Source: Achromobacter animicus (GTDB taxonomy: Bacteria > Pseudomonadota > Gammaproteobacteria > Burkholderiales > Burkholderiaceae_B). From it: a stretch of DNA of 64,000 bases. The stretch covers positions 434,001 through 498,000 of the forward strand of contig NZ_CADIJM010000002.1 of NCBI RefSeq assembly GCF_902859585.1. The letters are read 5' to 3'. The notes below the pieces were generated by a model, which was not told the origin of the DNA, ran no database searches, and was given only the letters and a program-made list of their open reading frames with translations. The translations under genes and the position numbers were made by a program. Shown here one piece after another: positions 8,062 to 17,025 of this stretch. The stretch's first letter is position 1; every line of letters starts with the position of its first letter.

Positions 8062-9036
8062 TCAGTCGAACTTGATGTTGCTTTGCTTGATGACGCCAGC
8101 CCATTTCACTTTTTCGCTGTCGATCAATTGCTGGAACTGCGCGGGCGATTCATCCAGCGGTTTCAGGCCCATTTCATCCAGGCGCGCCTGCATGCCGGGC
8201 TCGCGGACCACGCGCGAAATCTCCTTGTGCAGGAAGTCGACGACCTGCGGCGGCGTGCCGGCGGGCGCGATGATGCCGAACCACACGTTGGCCTCGTAGC
8301 CGGGCACGCCGGACTCGGCCAGCGTGGGCACGTCGGGCAGTTGCGGCAGGCGCTCCTTGGAGGTCACCGCCAGCGCCTTGAGCTTGTTCTGCTTGATGAA
8401 GGGCAGGCTCTGCGTGGGCGTGGCGAAGATCAGCGGAATCATCCCGCCGATCACGTCGGTCTGCGCGGGCGCGCCGCCCTTGTAGGGGATGTGGTTCATG
8501 CGGATGCCGGCCATCTGGTCCAGAAGCTCCAGCGAGATGTGCTGCGTGGAACCCTGCCCCGGCGTGCCGAAGTCGATGCCGCGTTCTTTCTTCTTGGCCA
8601 GCGTGATCAGATCCTTGGTGGTGTTGGGCTCGAACTTGGGATTGGCCACCAGCACGAACGGCGTGTCGGCGATCAGCGAGACCGGCGCGAAGTCCTTGAG
8701 CGTATAGGTGAGGTTGGGATACAGCAGCGTGTTGGTGACGTGCGAGGAAATCACCAGCATCAGCGTGTAGCCGTCGGCGGGCGAGCGCTTCAGTTCGCCC
8801 GTGGCGATGGTGCTGTTCGCGCCCGGCTTGTTCTCGACGATCATCGGCTGCGGCCAGGTCTTCGATAGTTCCGCGGCGACCAGGCGGGCCACGGTGTCAT
8901 TTGAGCCGCCGGGCGCCATGCCGACCATCAGGCGCACGGGTTTGGCGGGATAGCTCTCGGCGAAGGCGAGGGGGGCGGCAGCGGCAAAGGCGGCGGACAG
9001 GCAGCCGCCAACGAGGACACGGGCAAGGCGCTTCAT
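8062..9036 (-). CDS. Bug/TctC-family periplasmic solute-binding protein
   Basis: 324 residues from ATG 9036, with AAGGAG upstream; the frame is open further 5' but without homology. The signal peptide ends LAFA-ESYP. Bug landmarks are GMAPGGSNDTVARL, IVENKPGANSTIA, PADGYTLML, HIPYKGGAPA and LPDVPTLAESGVP. It is the first gene of the unit with the racemase-family enzyme and the hydroxyacid dehydrogenase, so it probably delivers their substrate or a related carboxylate. No TctA/TctB genes are nearby. Confidence 0.93.
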   Translation of the reverse strand: MKRLARVLVGGCLSAAFAAAAPLAFAESYPAKPVRLMVGMAPGGSNDTVARLVAAELSKTWPQPMIVENKPGANSTIATGELKRSPADGYTLMLVISSHVTNTLLYPNLTYTLKDFAPVSLIADTPFVLVANPKFEPNTTKDLITLAKKKERGIDFGTPGQGSTQHISLELLDQMAGIRMNHIPYKGGAPAQTDVIGGMIPLIFATPTQSLPFIKQNKLKALAVTSKERLPQLPDVPTLAESGVPGYEANVWFGIIAPAGTPPQVVDFLHKEISRVVREPGMQARLDEMGLKPLDESPAQFQQLIDSEKVKWAGVIKQSNIKFD

Positions 9037-9170
9037 GAAGTTGTCTCCTTGGATTGTTCTGCTGTTGTGAACCCATGATAGACAGGCCGTCTTAGTCGAT
9101 GAATGGATAATTTGGATAAGAAAATCGAGGAAATCGATAAATGCGCGCGGGCATGTAATTGGCGCGCGAA

Positions 9171-9205
9171 TGCGGGCGCGAGGCATAGCTGCCGTCGCGC
9201 CCGCA
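9171..9205. repeat. stem-loop between a LysR gene and a Bug gene
   Basis: Perfect 11-bp arms TGCGGGCGCGA (9171-9181) and TCGCGCCCGCA (9195-9205). The loop can pair further (GGCA with TGCC). It lies just past the end of the LysR gene at 9229 and before the Bug promoter, so it may end LysR transcription. The minus-strand sequence beyond it is not U-rich. Confidence 0.4.
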
Positions 9206-9228
9206 GGCATGCTTTTGTTGGGGAGGCG

Positions 9229-10143
9229 TCAGTCCAGCGTGCGGGCCAGCGCCTGTACGGCGGGCTGCAGGTGTTCGCGCAGCAGCGCCAGGAATGCCTG
9301 CGCGGCCAGCGAATCGGTGGCGTCGCGGCGCCGTGCCAGACAGATGTCGCGCTCGTTGATCGGCAGCGTCAGCGGCACGGCTTTCAAGCCGGCCAGCCGG
9401 AACTGAAAGAGCGCCAAGGTGGGGGCGATGGTGACGCCCAGGCCAGCCGCGATGAATCCGGCTGCAGTCGACAGGCTGTTGACCTGATGCGAGCGCAGCC
9501 ACTGCCGGGGATAGATGGCGGCATCCAGATGCTGGCGGATGCTGCTGTTGCTTTCGAATCCGATGATCGGATAGTCCAGCACGTCCTGCACCGACAGGCG
9601 GCGGCGCGTTGCCAGCGGATGGCTGGCGGGGCAGATGAAATGGAACGTGTCGCGCGCAAGCACCTCGATGTCGAGGTCAGTGCTGGGATAGGCGGCCGCG
9701 CACAGCGCGAAATCCACCTGGCGGTTGCGGACCATGTCGATGCATACCGTGCTGGCCACGTCCTGCACCTGCACGCTGATGCCGGGGTAATCCGCGGTGA
9801 AGCGGGCGATGAGACCGGGCAGGATGCCCGACGATATCGACGGCAGCGCGGCGAGCGCGACGCGGCCCTTGCGGCGCTCGACGTGGTCGCGCATTTCGGC
9901 CAGGGCACGCTCGGTCTCGGGCAGCAGGTGGGCGATGATGTTCTGAAAGGCTTCGCCCTCGGCGGTCAGTTCCACGTTGCGCGTGCTGCGCGAAAACAGC
10001 TTCACGCCGAGGTCGCTTTCCAGATTGGAGATCAACGCGCTGAACGCGCTCTGGGTCAGGCAGCAGTGCTCGGCCGCGCGCGTGAAACTGCGCAATGCCG
10101 CCAGGGCCGTGAAGGCCTTCATGTGGCGTAGCGAAAGATTCAT
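9229..10143 (-). CDS. LysR-family transcriptional regulator
   Basis: 304-residue LTTR. The winged helix covers residues 1-60 (LALRSFTRAAEHCCLTQSAF, LGVKLFSRSTRNVELTAEG) and is followed by the periplasmic-protein-like effector domain with the usual GLGVTIAP segment. It begins 25 bases after the amidohydrolase stop on the same strand, so it may be cotranscribed with the GntR-led operon. It also precedes the Bug/racemase unit by 192 bases and may control either. The effector is unknown. Confidence 0.92.
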   Translation of the reverse strand: MNLSLRHMKAFTALAALRSFTRAAEHCCLTQSAFSALISNLESDLGVKLFSRSTRNVELTAEGEAFQNIIAHLLPETERALAEMRDHVERRKGRVALAALPSISSGILPGLIARFTADYPGISVQVQDVASTVCIDMVRNRQVDFALCAAAYPSTDLDIEVLARDTFHFICPASHPLATRRRLSVQDVLDYPIIGFESNSSIRQHLDAAIYPRQWLRSHQVNSLSTAAGFIAAGLGVTIAPTLALFQFRLAGLKAVPLTLPINERDICLARRRDATDSLAAQAFLALLREHLQPAVQALARTLD

Positions 10144-10168
10144 GCGGCGGTCTCCGCTGCGCTAAGGA

Positions 10169-11041
10169 CTAGAAACCATACAGCGCCGCGGGATTGGCCG
10201 CCAGCACCTGGCGCTGGAGTGCTGCGTCCGGCAGCCAGGATCCGATTTCGTGCAGCAGGCGGACGGCCGGGACGTCGCGATACGCGCTGATCTCGGTCGG
10301 AAGTTTGCCCGGCTCGCGATTCGTATGCGGCCAATCGCTGGCCCACAGTGCACGTTCCGGATTGCGATCGATAAAGGCGCGGGCCAGCGCGGTTATGCGC
10401 TGGGCTTCGCCGCCGTCATGAGGGTCCGCGCTAATGCGGTAGGACGCCGACAGCTTGACGTAGGCGGCGCCGCTGCCGACCAGGTCCAGCACCTGCAGGA
10501 CACGGGGATCGTCCAGCGCAACCTGCGCCGGAATCATCGCGAAGTGATCCAGCACCACCGGGACCGGCAGCCGGGCCAGCGCGGGGGCGGCGCTGGCGAT
10601 GGCGTCGAGCGAGGCGTAGACCTGGATGTGCCAGCCTTGCCCCGCCAGACGACCGGCCGACGCCGACAGCGCGCGGCTGACGGCGGCGGCGTCGCTGGCG
10701 CCCGTGCTTTCCAGGTTGACGCGGACGCCGCGGACACCGGCGTCGTGCAGGCGCGTGAGTTCGGTGTCGGCGACGTCGTCATCCGCCACGGCAACGCCGC
10801 GCGCCGCGCCGTCAAACGCCAGCAGGCTGTCGACGAGCAGGCGGTTGTCGCTGCCATAAATGCTGGGCTGCACGATGACGGCGTGGGCGAGGCCCAGCCG
10901 TTGCATGTGAGCGCGCAGCGCATCCGCTGACGCGGGGCCGGGCGTATAGTGCCGGTCCGCCAGCATGGGGTAGTCGGCCTGCGGCGCCACCACGTGGACG
11001 TGGCAGTCGCAGGCGCCGGCGGGTAGCTGCGGCGCCGTCAT
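10169..11041 (-). CDS. amidohydrolase-family (LigI/PDC-hydrolase-like) protein
   Basis: 290-residue TIM-barrel hydrolase of the amidohydrolase_2 type. The metal-site motif ACDCHVHVV opens the protein. VVLDHFAMIP supplies the barrel His and WASDWPHTN the late Asp. Relatives hydrolyse 2-pyrone-4,6-dicarboxylate or sugar-acid lactones, so a lactone or cyclic carboxylate is a reasonable guess. ATG 11041 follows the TGA of the dehydrogenase gene by two bases, indicating translational coupling. It is the last enzyme of the GntR-led operon. Confidence 0.88.
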   Translation of the reverse strand: MTAPQLPAGACDCHVHVVAPQADYPMLADRHYTPGPASADALRAHMQRLGLAHAVIVQPSIYGSDNRLLVDSLLAFDGAARGVAVADDDVADTELTRLHDAGVRGVRVNLESTGASDAAAVSRALSASAGRLAGQGWHIQVYASLDAIASAAPALARLPVPVVLDHFAMIPAQVALDDPRVLQVLDLVGSGAAYVKLSASYRISADPHDGGEAQRITALARAFIDRNPERALWASDWPHTNREPGKLPTEISAYRDVPAVRLLHEIGSWLPDAALQRQVLAANPAALYGF

Positions 11042-11043
11042 GG

Positions 11044-12105
11044 TCAGCCCACCTGCAGGCGCGTGACGAAGGCCGCGCCGGCTTCGCGCGTGCCCAGCTT
11101 GCCGCCGACGTCGCGTGTGCATTCCTGCGCGAGGATGGTGTCGGCGATGGTGGCCTCGATGGCGGCGGCGGCCTGCGTGAACGCAGCGTTACCGGTCTTC
11201 TGGCCGTGCCAGTTCAGCAGCATCGCGCCCGACAGGATCAGCGAGATCGGGTTGGCGATGTTCTGGCCGGCGATGTCGGGCGCCGAGCCGTGCGCGGCCT
11301 GGCCCATCGCGTAGTCGCGGCCGGCGTTCAGCGAGCCGCCCAGGCCCAGGCTGCCCGACAGTTCGGCGGTCAGGTCGGACAAAATGTCGCCGAACATGTT
11401 GGTGGTGACGACGACGTCGTAGCGCTGCGGCGCGCGCACCACGTGCGCCATCATGGCGTCGACGATTACGTCGTCCACGCGCACTTCCGGAAACTCCTGG
11501 GCGACCCGGCGGCACATTTCCAGGAACATGCCGTCGCCCAGCTTAAGCACGTTGGCCTTGTGCACCATCGTGACGTGCTTGCTCCGCGTCATGGCCAGCT
11601 CGAACGCCGTGCGCGCGATGCGCTCGCAGCACTGTCGGGTAATGCGGCGCAGCGACACGACGACGTCGGGCGTGATCAGCATTTCGCTGCCGCCGGACTC
11701 GACGTTGCGGTCGGCGTAGAAGCCTTCGGTGTTTTCGCGCACCACGACCAGATCGAATTCGCCCAAACGCGCCTGCATGCCGGGGTAGGTCCGCGCAGGG
11801 CGGATGTTGGCGTGCAGGTCGAGCTTCTTGCGAAAGTACATCGACGGATTGATCTCGCCGCGGGCCTCGTCCTTGAAGTCATACGTGGCCATGGGGCCGA
11901 GCATCAGGCCGTCGGCGGCCTTGACCTTTTCCAGGAGGGCGGGCGTGACGGTGGCGCCGTGCTTTTTCAGGCTGTCATGGCCCGCGATGTCGTGGTCGAA
12001 CTGCAGATTCAGGCCGAAGCGGCGCGACGCGGCTTCAAGCACGTCGACGGCGACCGCCATGGTTTCGGGGCCGATGCCGTCGCCGGGGAGTACAACGATT
12101 TTCAT
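11044..12105 (-). CDS. isopropylmalate/isocitrate-type beta-decarboxylating dehydrogenase
   Basis: 353-residue NAD(P)-dependent enzyme oxidising and decarboxylating a 2-hydroxyacid with a 3-carboxylate. It shows the opening IVVLPGDGIGPE, the substrate-arginine region RPARTYPGM, VVRENTEGFYAD, the catalytic Lys in VHKANVLK, metal aspartates in VDAMMAHVV and NMFGDILSDL, and the nucleotide-site HGSAPDIAGQ. Context (two Bug receptors, a lactonase-like hydrolase, GntR) argues for a catabolic tartrate/alkylmalate-type substrate rather than leucine synthesis. Confidence 0.9.
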   Translation of the reverse strand: MKIVVLPGDGIGPETMAVAVDVLEAASRRFGLNLQFDHDIAGHDSLKKHGATVTPALLEKVKAADGLMLGPMATYDFKDEARGEINPSMYFRKKLDLHANIRPARTYPGMQARLGEFDLVVVRENTEGFYADRNVESGGSEMLITPDVVVSLRRITRQCCERIARTAFELAMTRSKHVTMVHKANVLKLGDGMFLEMCRRVAQEFPEVRVDDVIVDAMMAHVVRAPQRYDVVVTTNMFGDILSDLTAELSGSLGLGGSLNAGRDYAMGQAAHGSAPDIAGQNIANPISLILSGAMLLNWHGQKTGNAAFTQAAAAIEATIADTILAQECTRDVGGKLGTREAGAAFVTRLQVG

Positions 12106-12138
12106 GGGAGCGTTTTCCTGTGGGTTGATCGGCCGGGC

Positions 12139-13140
12139 TTATTCGACCTGGACCCCGGTGGCTTGCACCAGGTTTTGATACTTGGCGGCTTCGCTGTGCA
12201 CGAAGGCCGTGAATTCCTGCGAAGTGTTCGGACGCACGGCGGCGCCGTCGCCTTCCAGCCGCGACTTGATCGCGGGCTCGGCCAGGATGGCGTTCAGCTT
12301 CGCGTTGAGCTGTTCGACCACCGCCGGGGGTGTCTGCGCGGGCGCGAAGACGCCGCCCCACAGACTGAATTGGAAGTCCGGCACGGCGGCCTCGCTGATG
12401 GTGGGGACGTTGGGCAGGATGCCCAGGCGCTCCCGCGAGGATACCGCCAGCGCCTTCAAGCGGCCGCTGTTGATGTGGGGCATGACGGCCGATGCGCTGG
12501 AAAAGAAGAAGTCGACGTGGCCGCCCAGCAGGTCGGACATGGCCTGGCCCGCGCCCTTGTAGGGCGCGTGGATCATGCGGGTTTGCGTGCCGAGCGCCAA
12601 CGCGGCGGCGGCCAGGTGGCCGGGCGTGGCGGTGCCGGAGGACGCGTAGGCCAGGGCGTCCGGCTTGGCGCGGGCCGCGGCGATCAGCGCGGCCAGGTCC
12701 GCATAGGGCGACTTTTCCGGAACGGCCAGCACCAGCGGCGAATCGCCCACCAGAATCACCGGCGCGAACTCGCGCAGCGGGTCGTAGCCCAGCGACTTCA
12801 TGGCGTAAGGGTTGACGGCGATTTCGCCGGTCTGTCCGAGCAGCAGCGTGTAGCCATCGGCCGGCGCGCGCAGCACGATGCGCGACCCCACGGCGCCCGA
12901 CGCGCCGGGGCGGTTTTCGACAATGAAGGTCTGCTTGAATTCCGTGCCCAGGCGTTCGGCCAGGATGCGGGCGAAGACGTCGCCCTGGCCGCCGGGCGCG
13001 TAGGGCACGATCATCGTCACGGGCTTGGACGGGTAAGCGTCGGCCGCGCGCGCCGCGCCGGCCAAAAACAATGCCGTGCCGGCCGCCGCTCCTTGCAGTA
13101 GGCGGCGGCGCGCGGGGTTCAGGGGGAAAGAATGCTGCAT
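12139..13140 (-). CDS. Bug/TctC-family periplasmic solute-binding protein
   Basis: 333 residues. The N-terminus NPARRRLLQGAAAGTALFLA looks like a twin-arginine or arginine-rich Sec signal, cleaved before ADAYPSKP. Bug landmarks are PYAPGGQGDVFARI, IVENRPGASGAVG, PADGYTLLL, HAPYKGAGQA and LPNVPTISEAAVP. It lies 33 bases upstream of the dehydrogenase gene and 43 bases after a second Bug gene, so two different receptors serve this operon. The tandem copies are clearly divergent, not a recent duplication. Confidence 0.93.
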   Translation of the reverse strand: MQHSFPLNPARRRLLQGAAAGTALFLAGAARAADAYPSKPVTMIVPYAPGGQGDVFARILAERLGTEFKQTFIVENRPGASGAVGSRIVLRAPADGYTLLLGQTGEIAVNPYAMKSLGYDPLREFAPVILVGDSPLVLAVPEKSPYADLAALIAAARAKPDALAYASSGTATPGHLAAAALALGTQTRMIHAPYKGAGQAMSDLLGGHVDFFFSSASAVMPHINSGRLKALAVSSRERLGILPNVPTISEAAVPDFQFSLWGGVFAPAQTPPAVVEQLNAKLNAILAEPAIKSRLEGDGAAVRPNTSQEFTAFVHSEAAKYQNLVQATGVQVE

Positions 13141-13183
13141 GGTGTCTCCTTGTTGTCTCTGTGCCGTCGCGGCGCGCGGCAGC

Positions 13184-14173
13184 TCAATCCAGCGCCATGC
13201 CGGACTTCTTGACCACGCCTTGCCACATCTCCAGTTCGGCGGCCAGCGCCTTGCCGAAGTCGTTCGGAGACCCGCTGATGGCCTGCGCGCCTTCGTGCTT
13301 GAGGCGATCGGCCACCAGCGTGTCGGCGGCGGCCGCGTTGATGGACTGGTTCAGTTTGGCGACGACTTCAGGCGGCGTGCCGGCCGGCGCCAAAACGCCC
13401 CACCACGTCGTGATGTCGAAGTCGGGCACACCCGCCTCGGCCACGGTAGGCGTGTCGGGAAAGAGTGGCGAGCGCGTCTTGCCCGTGACGGCCAGCAGGT
13501 CCACGCGCTGGTCGCGCACCTGCGACAGAATGGTGGGCACCGTGGCGAAGAACACCTGGACGCGACCGGCCAGCAGATCGACGGTGGCCGGGCCGCTGCC
13601 CTTGTACGGCACGTGTGTCATGGCGGTGTTGGTCTTCTGCTTGAACAGTTCGCCGGCCAGATGGTTGATGCTGCCGTTGCCGGCCGAGCAGAAGTTCAGG
13701 TCGGCGTCCGGCTTGGCGGCGAGTTCGCGCAGGCCGGCGATGGAGGTCAGCTTCAGGTCCTTGGCCGTCACGACGAAGAGCGGCCCGCGGCCCAGCATGG
13801 CGATAGGCGCGAAGGACTTGCGCACGTCGTAGGTGGTGCTGATGCCGGCGGCGGCGTTGGTCACGAAGGTCGACGTGGCAAAGAGCAGCGTGTAGCCGTC
13901 GGGGCGCGCGTTGGCGACCAGCGCGGCGCCGATGGAGCCGCCACCGCCGCCGCGGTTTTCCACGACCACGGATTGGCCCAGCTTGTCGGCCAGCGTGCGT
14001 GCCATGTCGCGCGCAATGCTGTCGGTGCCGCCGCCCGCCGCAAACGGCACCACCAGCGTGATGGGCCGGCTGGGATAGGTGTCGGCGGACGCGGCCACCG
14101 GCGTGCAAAGCGCGGGCAAAAGAAGGGCCAGCCCCGCCAGCAGACGCTGCGGGGATACGTTGAACTGCTTCAT
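13184..14173 (-). CDS. Bug/TctC-family periplasmic solute-binding protein
   Basis: 329 residues, with a signal peptide ending VAASA-DTYP. Bug landmarks are PFAAGGGTDSIARD, VVVENRGGGGGSIG, PDGYTLLF, HVPYKGSGPA and FPDTPTVAEAGVP. It is the first structural gene after the GntR regulator (27-base gap) and is followed by the second Bug gene. The ligand is unknown; one of these two receptors probably captures the substrate of the dehydrogenase/amidohydrolase pair. Confidence 0.93.
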   Translation of the reverse strand: MKQFNVSPQRLLAGLALLLPALCTPVAASADTYPSRPITLVVPFAAGGGTDSIARDMARTLADKLGQSVVVENRGGGGGSIGAALVANARPDGYTLLFATSTFVTNAAAGISTTYDVRKSFAPIAMLGRGPLFVVTAKDLKLTSIAGLRELAAKPDADLNFCSAGNGSINHLAGELFKQKTNTAMTHVPYKGSGPATVDLLAGRVQVFFATVPTILSQVRDQRVDLLAVTGKTRSPLFPDTPTVAEAGVPDFDITTWWGVLAPAGTPPEVVAKLNQSINAAAADTLVADRLKHEGAQAISGSPNDFGKALAAELEMWQGVVKKSGMALD

Positions 14174-14200
14174 CGACTTGTCTCCGATCGACGGCCGCGC

Positions 14201-14833
14201 TCAGCCCTGGCGCAGCATCTTTAGGCGTTCCAGCAGGGCCTGGTGAATGTGATGTTGGGCGGCGTCTTGCGCGCCTTGGACGTCGCGGGCGCGGATGGCG
14301 TCGACGATGGCCTGGTGTTCCTGGTTGGAGCGGCCGGCCCGCTCGGATGAGCTGAGCGTGCTGCGTCCCAGCAGATAGGTGGTCTCGGTCAGCGAATGCA
14401 GCGAGCGGATCAGGTAGCGGTTGTGCGCGGCGCTGTAGATGGCCTGGTGAAAGCGCAGGTTCTGCGCGACGGGGTCGCCGTTGTCGCCTTCGTCCAGGAT
14501 GGCCTGCATGTTCGCGATCTCGGCGTCGGTGGCGTGGCGCGCGGCGAAGGCGGCGGCGGCGCCTTCCAGCACTTCGCGCATGGAATAGAGCTCGCCGACC
14601 TCCTGCTGGTCCATCGTGGTGACGACCAGTCCGCGGCCGGGCTCGTGCGTGATGAGTCCTTCGTCCTGGATGCGCTTGAGCGCCTCGCGCACCGGGGTGC
14701 GGCCCATTTCGAGCTGGTCGGCGACTTCCACTTCGCGCAGGCGGTGGCTGGGCGTGAACATGCCCACCAGGATGCGGCGCTTGATCTCGTTGTAGGCCGC
14801 AAAGGCCTGCGAATTGCTTTTCGGAATGGGCAA
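14201..14833 (-). CDS. GntR-family (FCD-type) transcriptional regulator
   Basis: About 210 residues. The winged helix is YNEIKRRILVGMFTPSHRLREVEVADQL...GRTPVREALKRIQDEGLI; the all-helical FCD ligand domain follows (EVLEGAAAAFAARHA, FHQAIYSAAHNRYL). No ATG start exists. TTG 14833 is preferred; an upstream in-frame TTG at 14887 would add 18 residues but would place the perfect dyad at 14849-14876 inside the coding region. It is the first gene of the operon with two Bug receptors, the dehydrogenase and the amidohydrolase, and likely regulates it in response to the substrate or an intermediate. Confidence 0.85.
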   Translation of the reverse strand: MPIPKSNSQAFAAYNEIKRRILVGMFTPSHRLREVEVADQLEMGRTPVREALKRIQDEGLITHEPGRGLVVTTMDQQEVGELYSMREVLEGAAAAFAARHATDAEIANMQAILDEGDNGDPVAQNLRFHQAIYSAAHNRYLIRSLHSLTETTYLLGRSTLSSSERAGRSNQEHQAIVDAIRARDVQGAQDAAQHHIHQALLERLKMLRQG

Positions 14834-14848
14834 GATTGTCTCGGCGCG

Positions 14849-14876
14849 TTTTTTGTATATTTTTGCATACAAAAAA
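14849..14876. promoter_or_regulatory. AT-rich perfect dyad, probable GntR operator
   Basis: Perfect 10-bp arms TTTTTTGTAT (14849-14858) and ATACAAAAAA (14867-14876) around an 8-base spacer, strikingly AT-rich in GC-rich surroundings. The core TTGTAT-N8-ATACAA resembles the GT/AC half-sites bound by FCD-type GntR regulators. It sits 16 bases before the preferred GntR start, so autoregulation of the operon is the simplest reading. Confidence 0.6.
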
Positions 14877-14921
14877 ATGACGGGCAATCCGGCCCTTGAA
14901 TTCAGGTTGTGTCGGCGCGCC

Positions 14922-15821
14922 TTACGCCATGGCCGCCACGCGCCGCCGGAACATATCCGCCATCGTGGCGGCCGCCAGCGAAAGCGGCGTGCCCTGCAGC
15001 GTCATGATGCCGATGCTGGCCACCGGCATCGGCACGTCCGCGCGGATGCGCCGGGCCTCGTCGCCATAGGGTTTGATGTCGAGCATGCCGGACGGGCAGA
15101 TGATGAGCGCGTCGCTGCGGGTCATGAGGCTCCACATGACGCCGAAGGTGTCGCATTCGATCACGCGGGCGGGCTCGGGCAGGCCGTGCGCGCGCAGGCC
15201 GCGCAGGAAGGCTTCGGTATGGCTGCCGCCCGAGACGTTGAGCAGCCATTCGCTGCCGCGGATGTCTTCCCAGCGCCGCGCGCGCGCCAGCGGATGGCCC
15301 TTGCGGCAGGCAATCATGAATTCCAGCGGGCGCAGTTCTTCGAATTCAAATTCCTGGCCGCCAGCGCCGTCGTTCATGCGCGAGGCCAGCGCAAAATCCA
15401 GCGCGCCGTTGCGCAGGGCCGGCTGCACCGAGGCCAGCAGGCCTTCCGAGACCTTGACCTTCGCGGCCGGCATGCTGGCCCGGAATTCGGTCAGCACGTC
15501 GGGCAGCACGCTGAGCATGACCATGGGTGTCACGCCCACCGCCACTCGCGCTTGCGCACCGCTGAGCAATTGGCGGATGTCCTGGCGCGCCAGTGCGAGC
15601 TGCGCCTGCGCCAGGCGGGCCCGCACCGTCAGGTGTTCGCCGCATTCGGTGACGGCGATGCCCTTGGGGCTGCGCGTCAGGAGCGGCGCGTCCAGTTCGG
15701 CTTCGAGTTCCTTGATGGCCTTGGTCACGGCGGCCTGACTCAGGTGCAGGCTGCGGGCGGCGGCGCGGATGCTGCGCAGTTCAGCGACCTTCAGCCACGC
15801 CCGCAATTGATGGTCCTTCAT
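14922..15821 (-). CDS. LysR-family transcriptional regulator
   Basis: 299 residues from ATG 15821 (MKDHQLRAW). The winged helix contains IRAAARSLHLSQAAVTKAIKELEAEL, followed by an effector domain with FEELRPLEFMIACRKGHPLA; it resembles the GbpR/CatM-like group. It is divergent from the Bug gene at 15965 across 143 bases and probably controls the Bug/amidase unit. The AT-rich tract TTAACAAAAATATAGCCTTA in that gap is a likely promoter/operator zone. Confidence 0.92.
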   Translation of the reverse strand: MKDHQLRAWLKVAELRSIRAAARSLHLSQAAVTKAIKELEAELDAPLLTRSPKGIAVTECGEHLTVRARLAQAQLALARQDIRQLLSGAQARVAVGVTPMVMLSVLPDVLTEFRASMPAAKVKVSEGLLASVQPALRNGALDFALASRMNDGAGGQEFEFEELRPLEFMIACRKGHPLARARRWEDIRGSEWLLNVSGGSHTEAFLRGLRAHGLPEPARVIECDTFGVMWSLMTRSDALIICPSGMLDIKPYGDEARRIRADVPMPVASIGIMTLQGTPLSLAAATMADMFRRRVAAMA

Positions 15822-15964
15822 GACGGTTTCCGGCTGACAACCTGGGGTAGTCACCTTAACAAAAATATAGCCTTACAGGCAGCGCGGACCATCCCTAAGC
15901 TGATCGTCGATCAGGCCCGGCAAGACCGAGAGGCCTGGCCCGAAAAGCGCTTCAGGAGAATGCC

Positions 15965-16942
15965 ATGCCGATCTTTGCCCGCCGTGCCGTTTCCTTGTTT
16001 CTTGTCCTTGTGGCCGCCACTGCTGCCGGCGCCGCCCGCGCCGATTGGCCGGAACGGCCGATCAAGCTCATCGTTCCGTACGCCGCGGGCTCCGGTCCCG
16101 ACGTGGTGTTGCGCCCGATTGCCGACGCGCTGGGCCGCGAACTGGGGCAGCCGGTCATCGTGGAAAACCGGGGCGGGGCGGGCGGCATCGTCGGCACGCA
16201 GGCCCTGGCGTCGGCGCCGCCCGATGGCTACACCATCGGCTTCGGCAACATCGTCACGCTGGCGATCAACAAGAGCATGTACGCCAAGCTGCCCTACGAC
16301 CCGCAGCGCAGCCTGGCGCCCGTCAGTCTGGCCATCAGCAACGCGCTGGTGCTGATCGCCCGCAATGGCCTGCCGGCCAACAACGTGCAGGAGCTGGCCG
16401 CGTATGCCAAAAAGAATCCCGGCAAGGTCAGCGTGGGATCGCTGGGGGTCGGATCCAGCGCCCACCTGGCGGGCGAAATGCTCAAGAGCGAGACCGGCAC
16501 CACCATGTTGCACGTGCCGTACAAGAGCGGCCAGCAGGCGGTTGTGGATCTGGCGGGCGGGCAGCTTGACGTGATGATCGACAACGTCGCCGGCGTTCTC
16601 CCCTTCATACGCTCTGGGCAGGTCAAGGTGCTGGGCGCCACCAGCCTGAAACGCGTGCCCGTGCTGCCGGACGTGCCGACGCTCGACGAGTCGGGCTTGA
16701 AGGGGTTCGAGGTGGTGTCGTGGGGCGGCATCGTCACGCCGGCGGGTGTGCCCAAGCCGGTGATCGATAAGCTGAATGCCGCAGTCGCCAAGGCGCTGCT
16801 GGACCCCGCGGTGCAGAAGCAGAACGAAACCCTGTCCGTCGACGCCACGCCGTCCACGCCCGAGCAGTTCGCCAGCCTGATCGCCGCCGAGATTCCGCGC
16901 TGGGCGGCGATGGTGAAGCAATCCGGCGCGTCCGCCGATTGA
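15965..16942 (+). CDS. Bug/TctC-family periplasmic solute-binding protein
   Basis: 325 residues, with a signal peptide ending AARA-DWPE. Bug landmarks are PYAAGSGPDVVLRP (the usual PGG is AGS here), IVENRGGAGGIVG, PPDGYTIGF, HVPYKSGQQA and LPDVPTLDESGLK. It is divergent from the LysR at 14922-15821 and followed 83 bases later by an amidase gene, so an amide or a carboxylate released from one is a plausible ligand. This is inference. Confidence 0.93.
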   Translation: MPIFARRAVSLFLVLVAATAAGAARADWPERPIKLIVPYAAGSGPDVVLRPIADALGRELGQPVIVENRGGAGGIVGTQALASAPPDGYTIGFGNIVTLAINKSMYAKLPYDPQRSLAPVSLAISNALVLIARNGLPANNVQELAAYAKKNPGKVSVGSLGVGSSAHLAGEMLKSETGTTMLHVPYKSGQQAVVDLAGGQLDVMIDNVAGVLPFIRSGQVKVLGATSLKRVPVLPDVPTLDESGLKGFEVVSWGGIVTPAGVPKPVIDKLNAAVAKALLDPAVQKQNETLSVDATPSTPEQFASLIAAEIPRWAAMVKQSGASAD

Positions 16943-17025
16943 GCGCGCGTCGCAGGATGGGGCGGGCAGAACGCGTGCCGCGCAGCGGTTCCTGCACATC
17001 CGGTATTTCAGAATAGGGAGACAAC

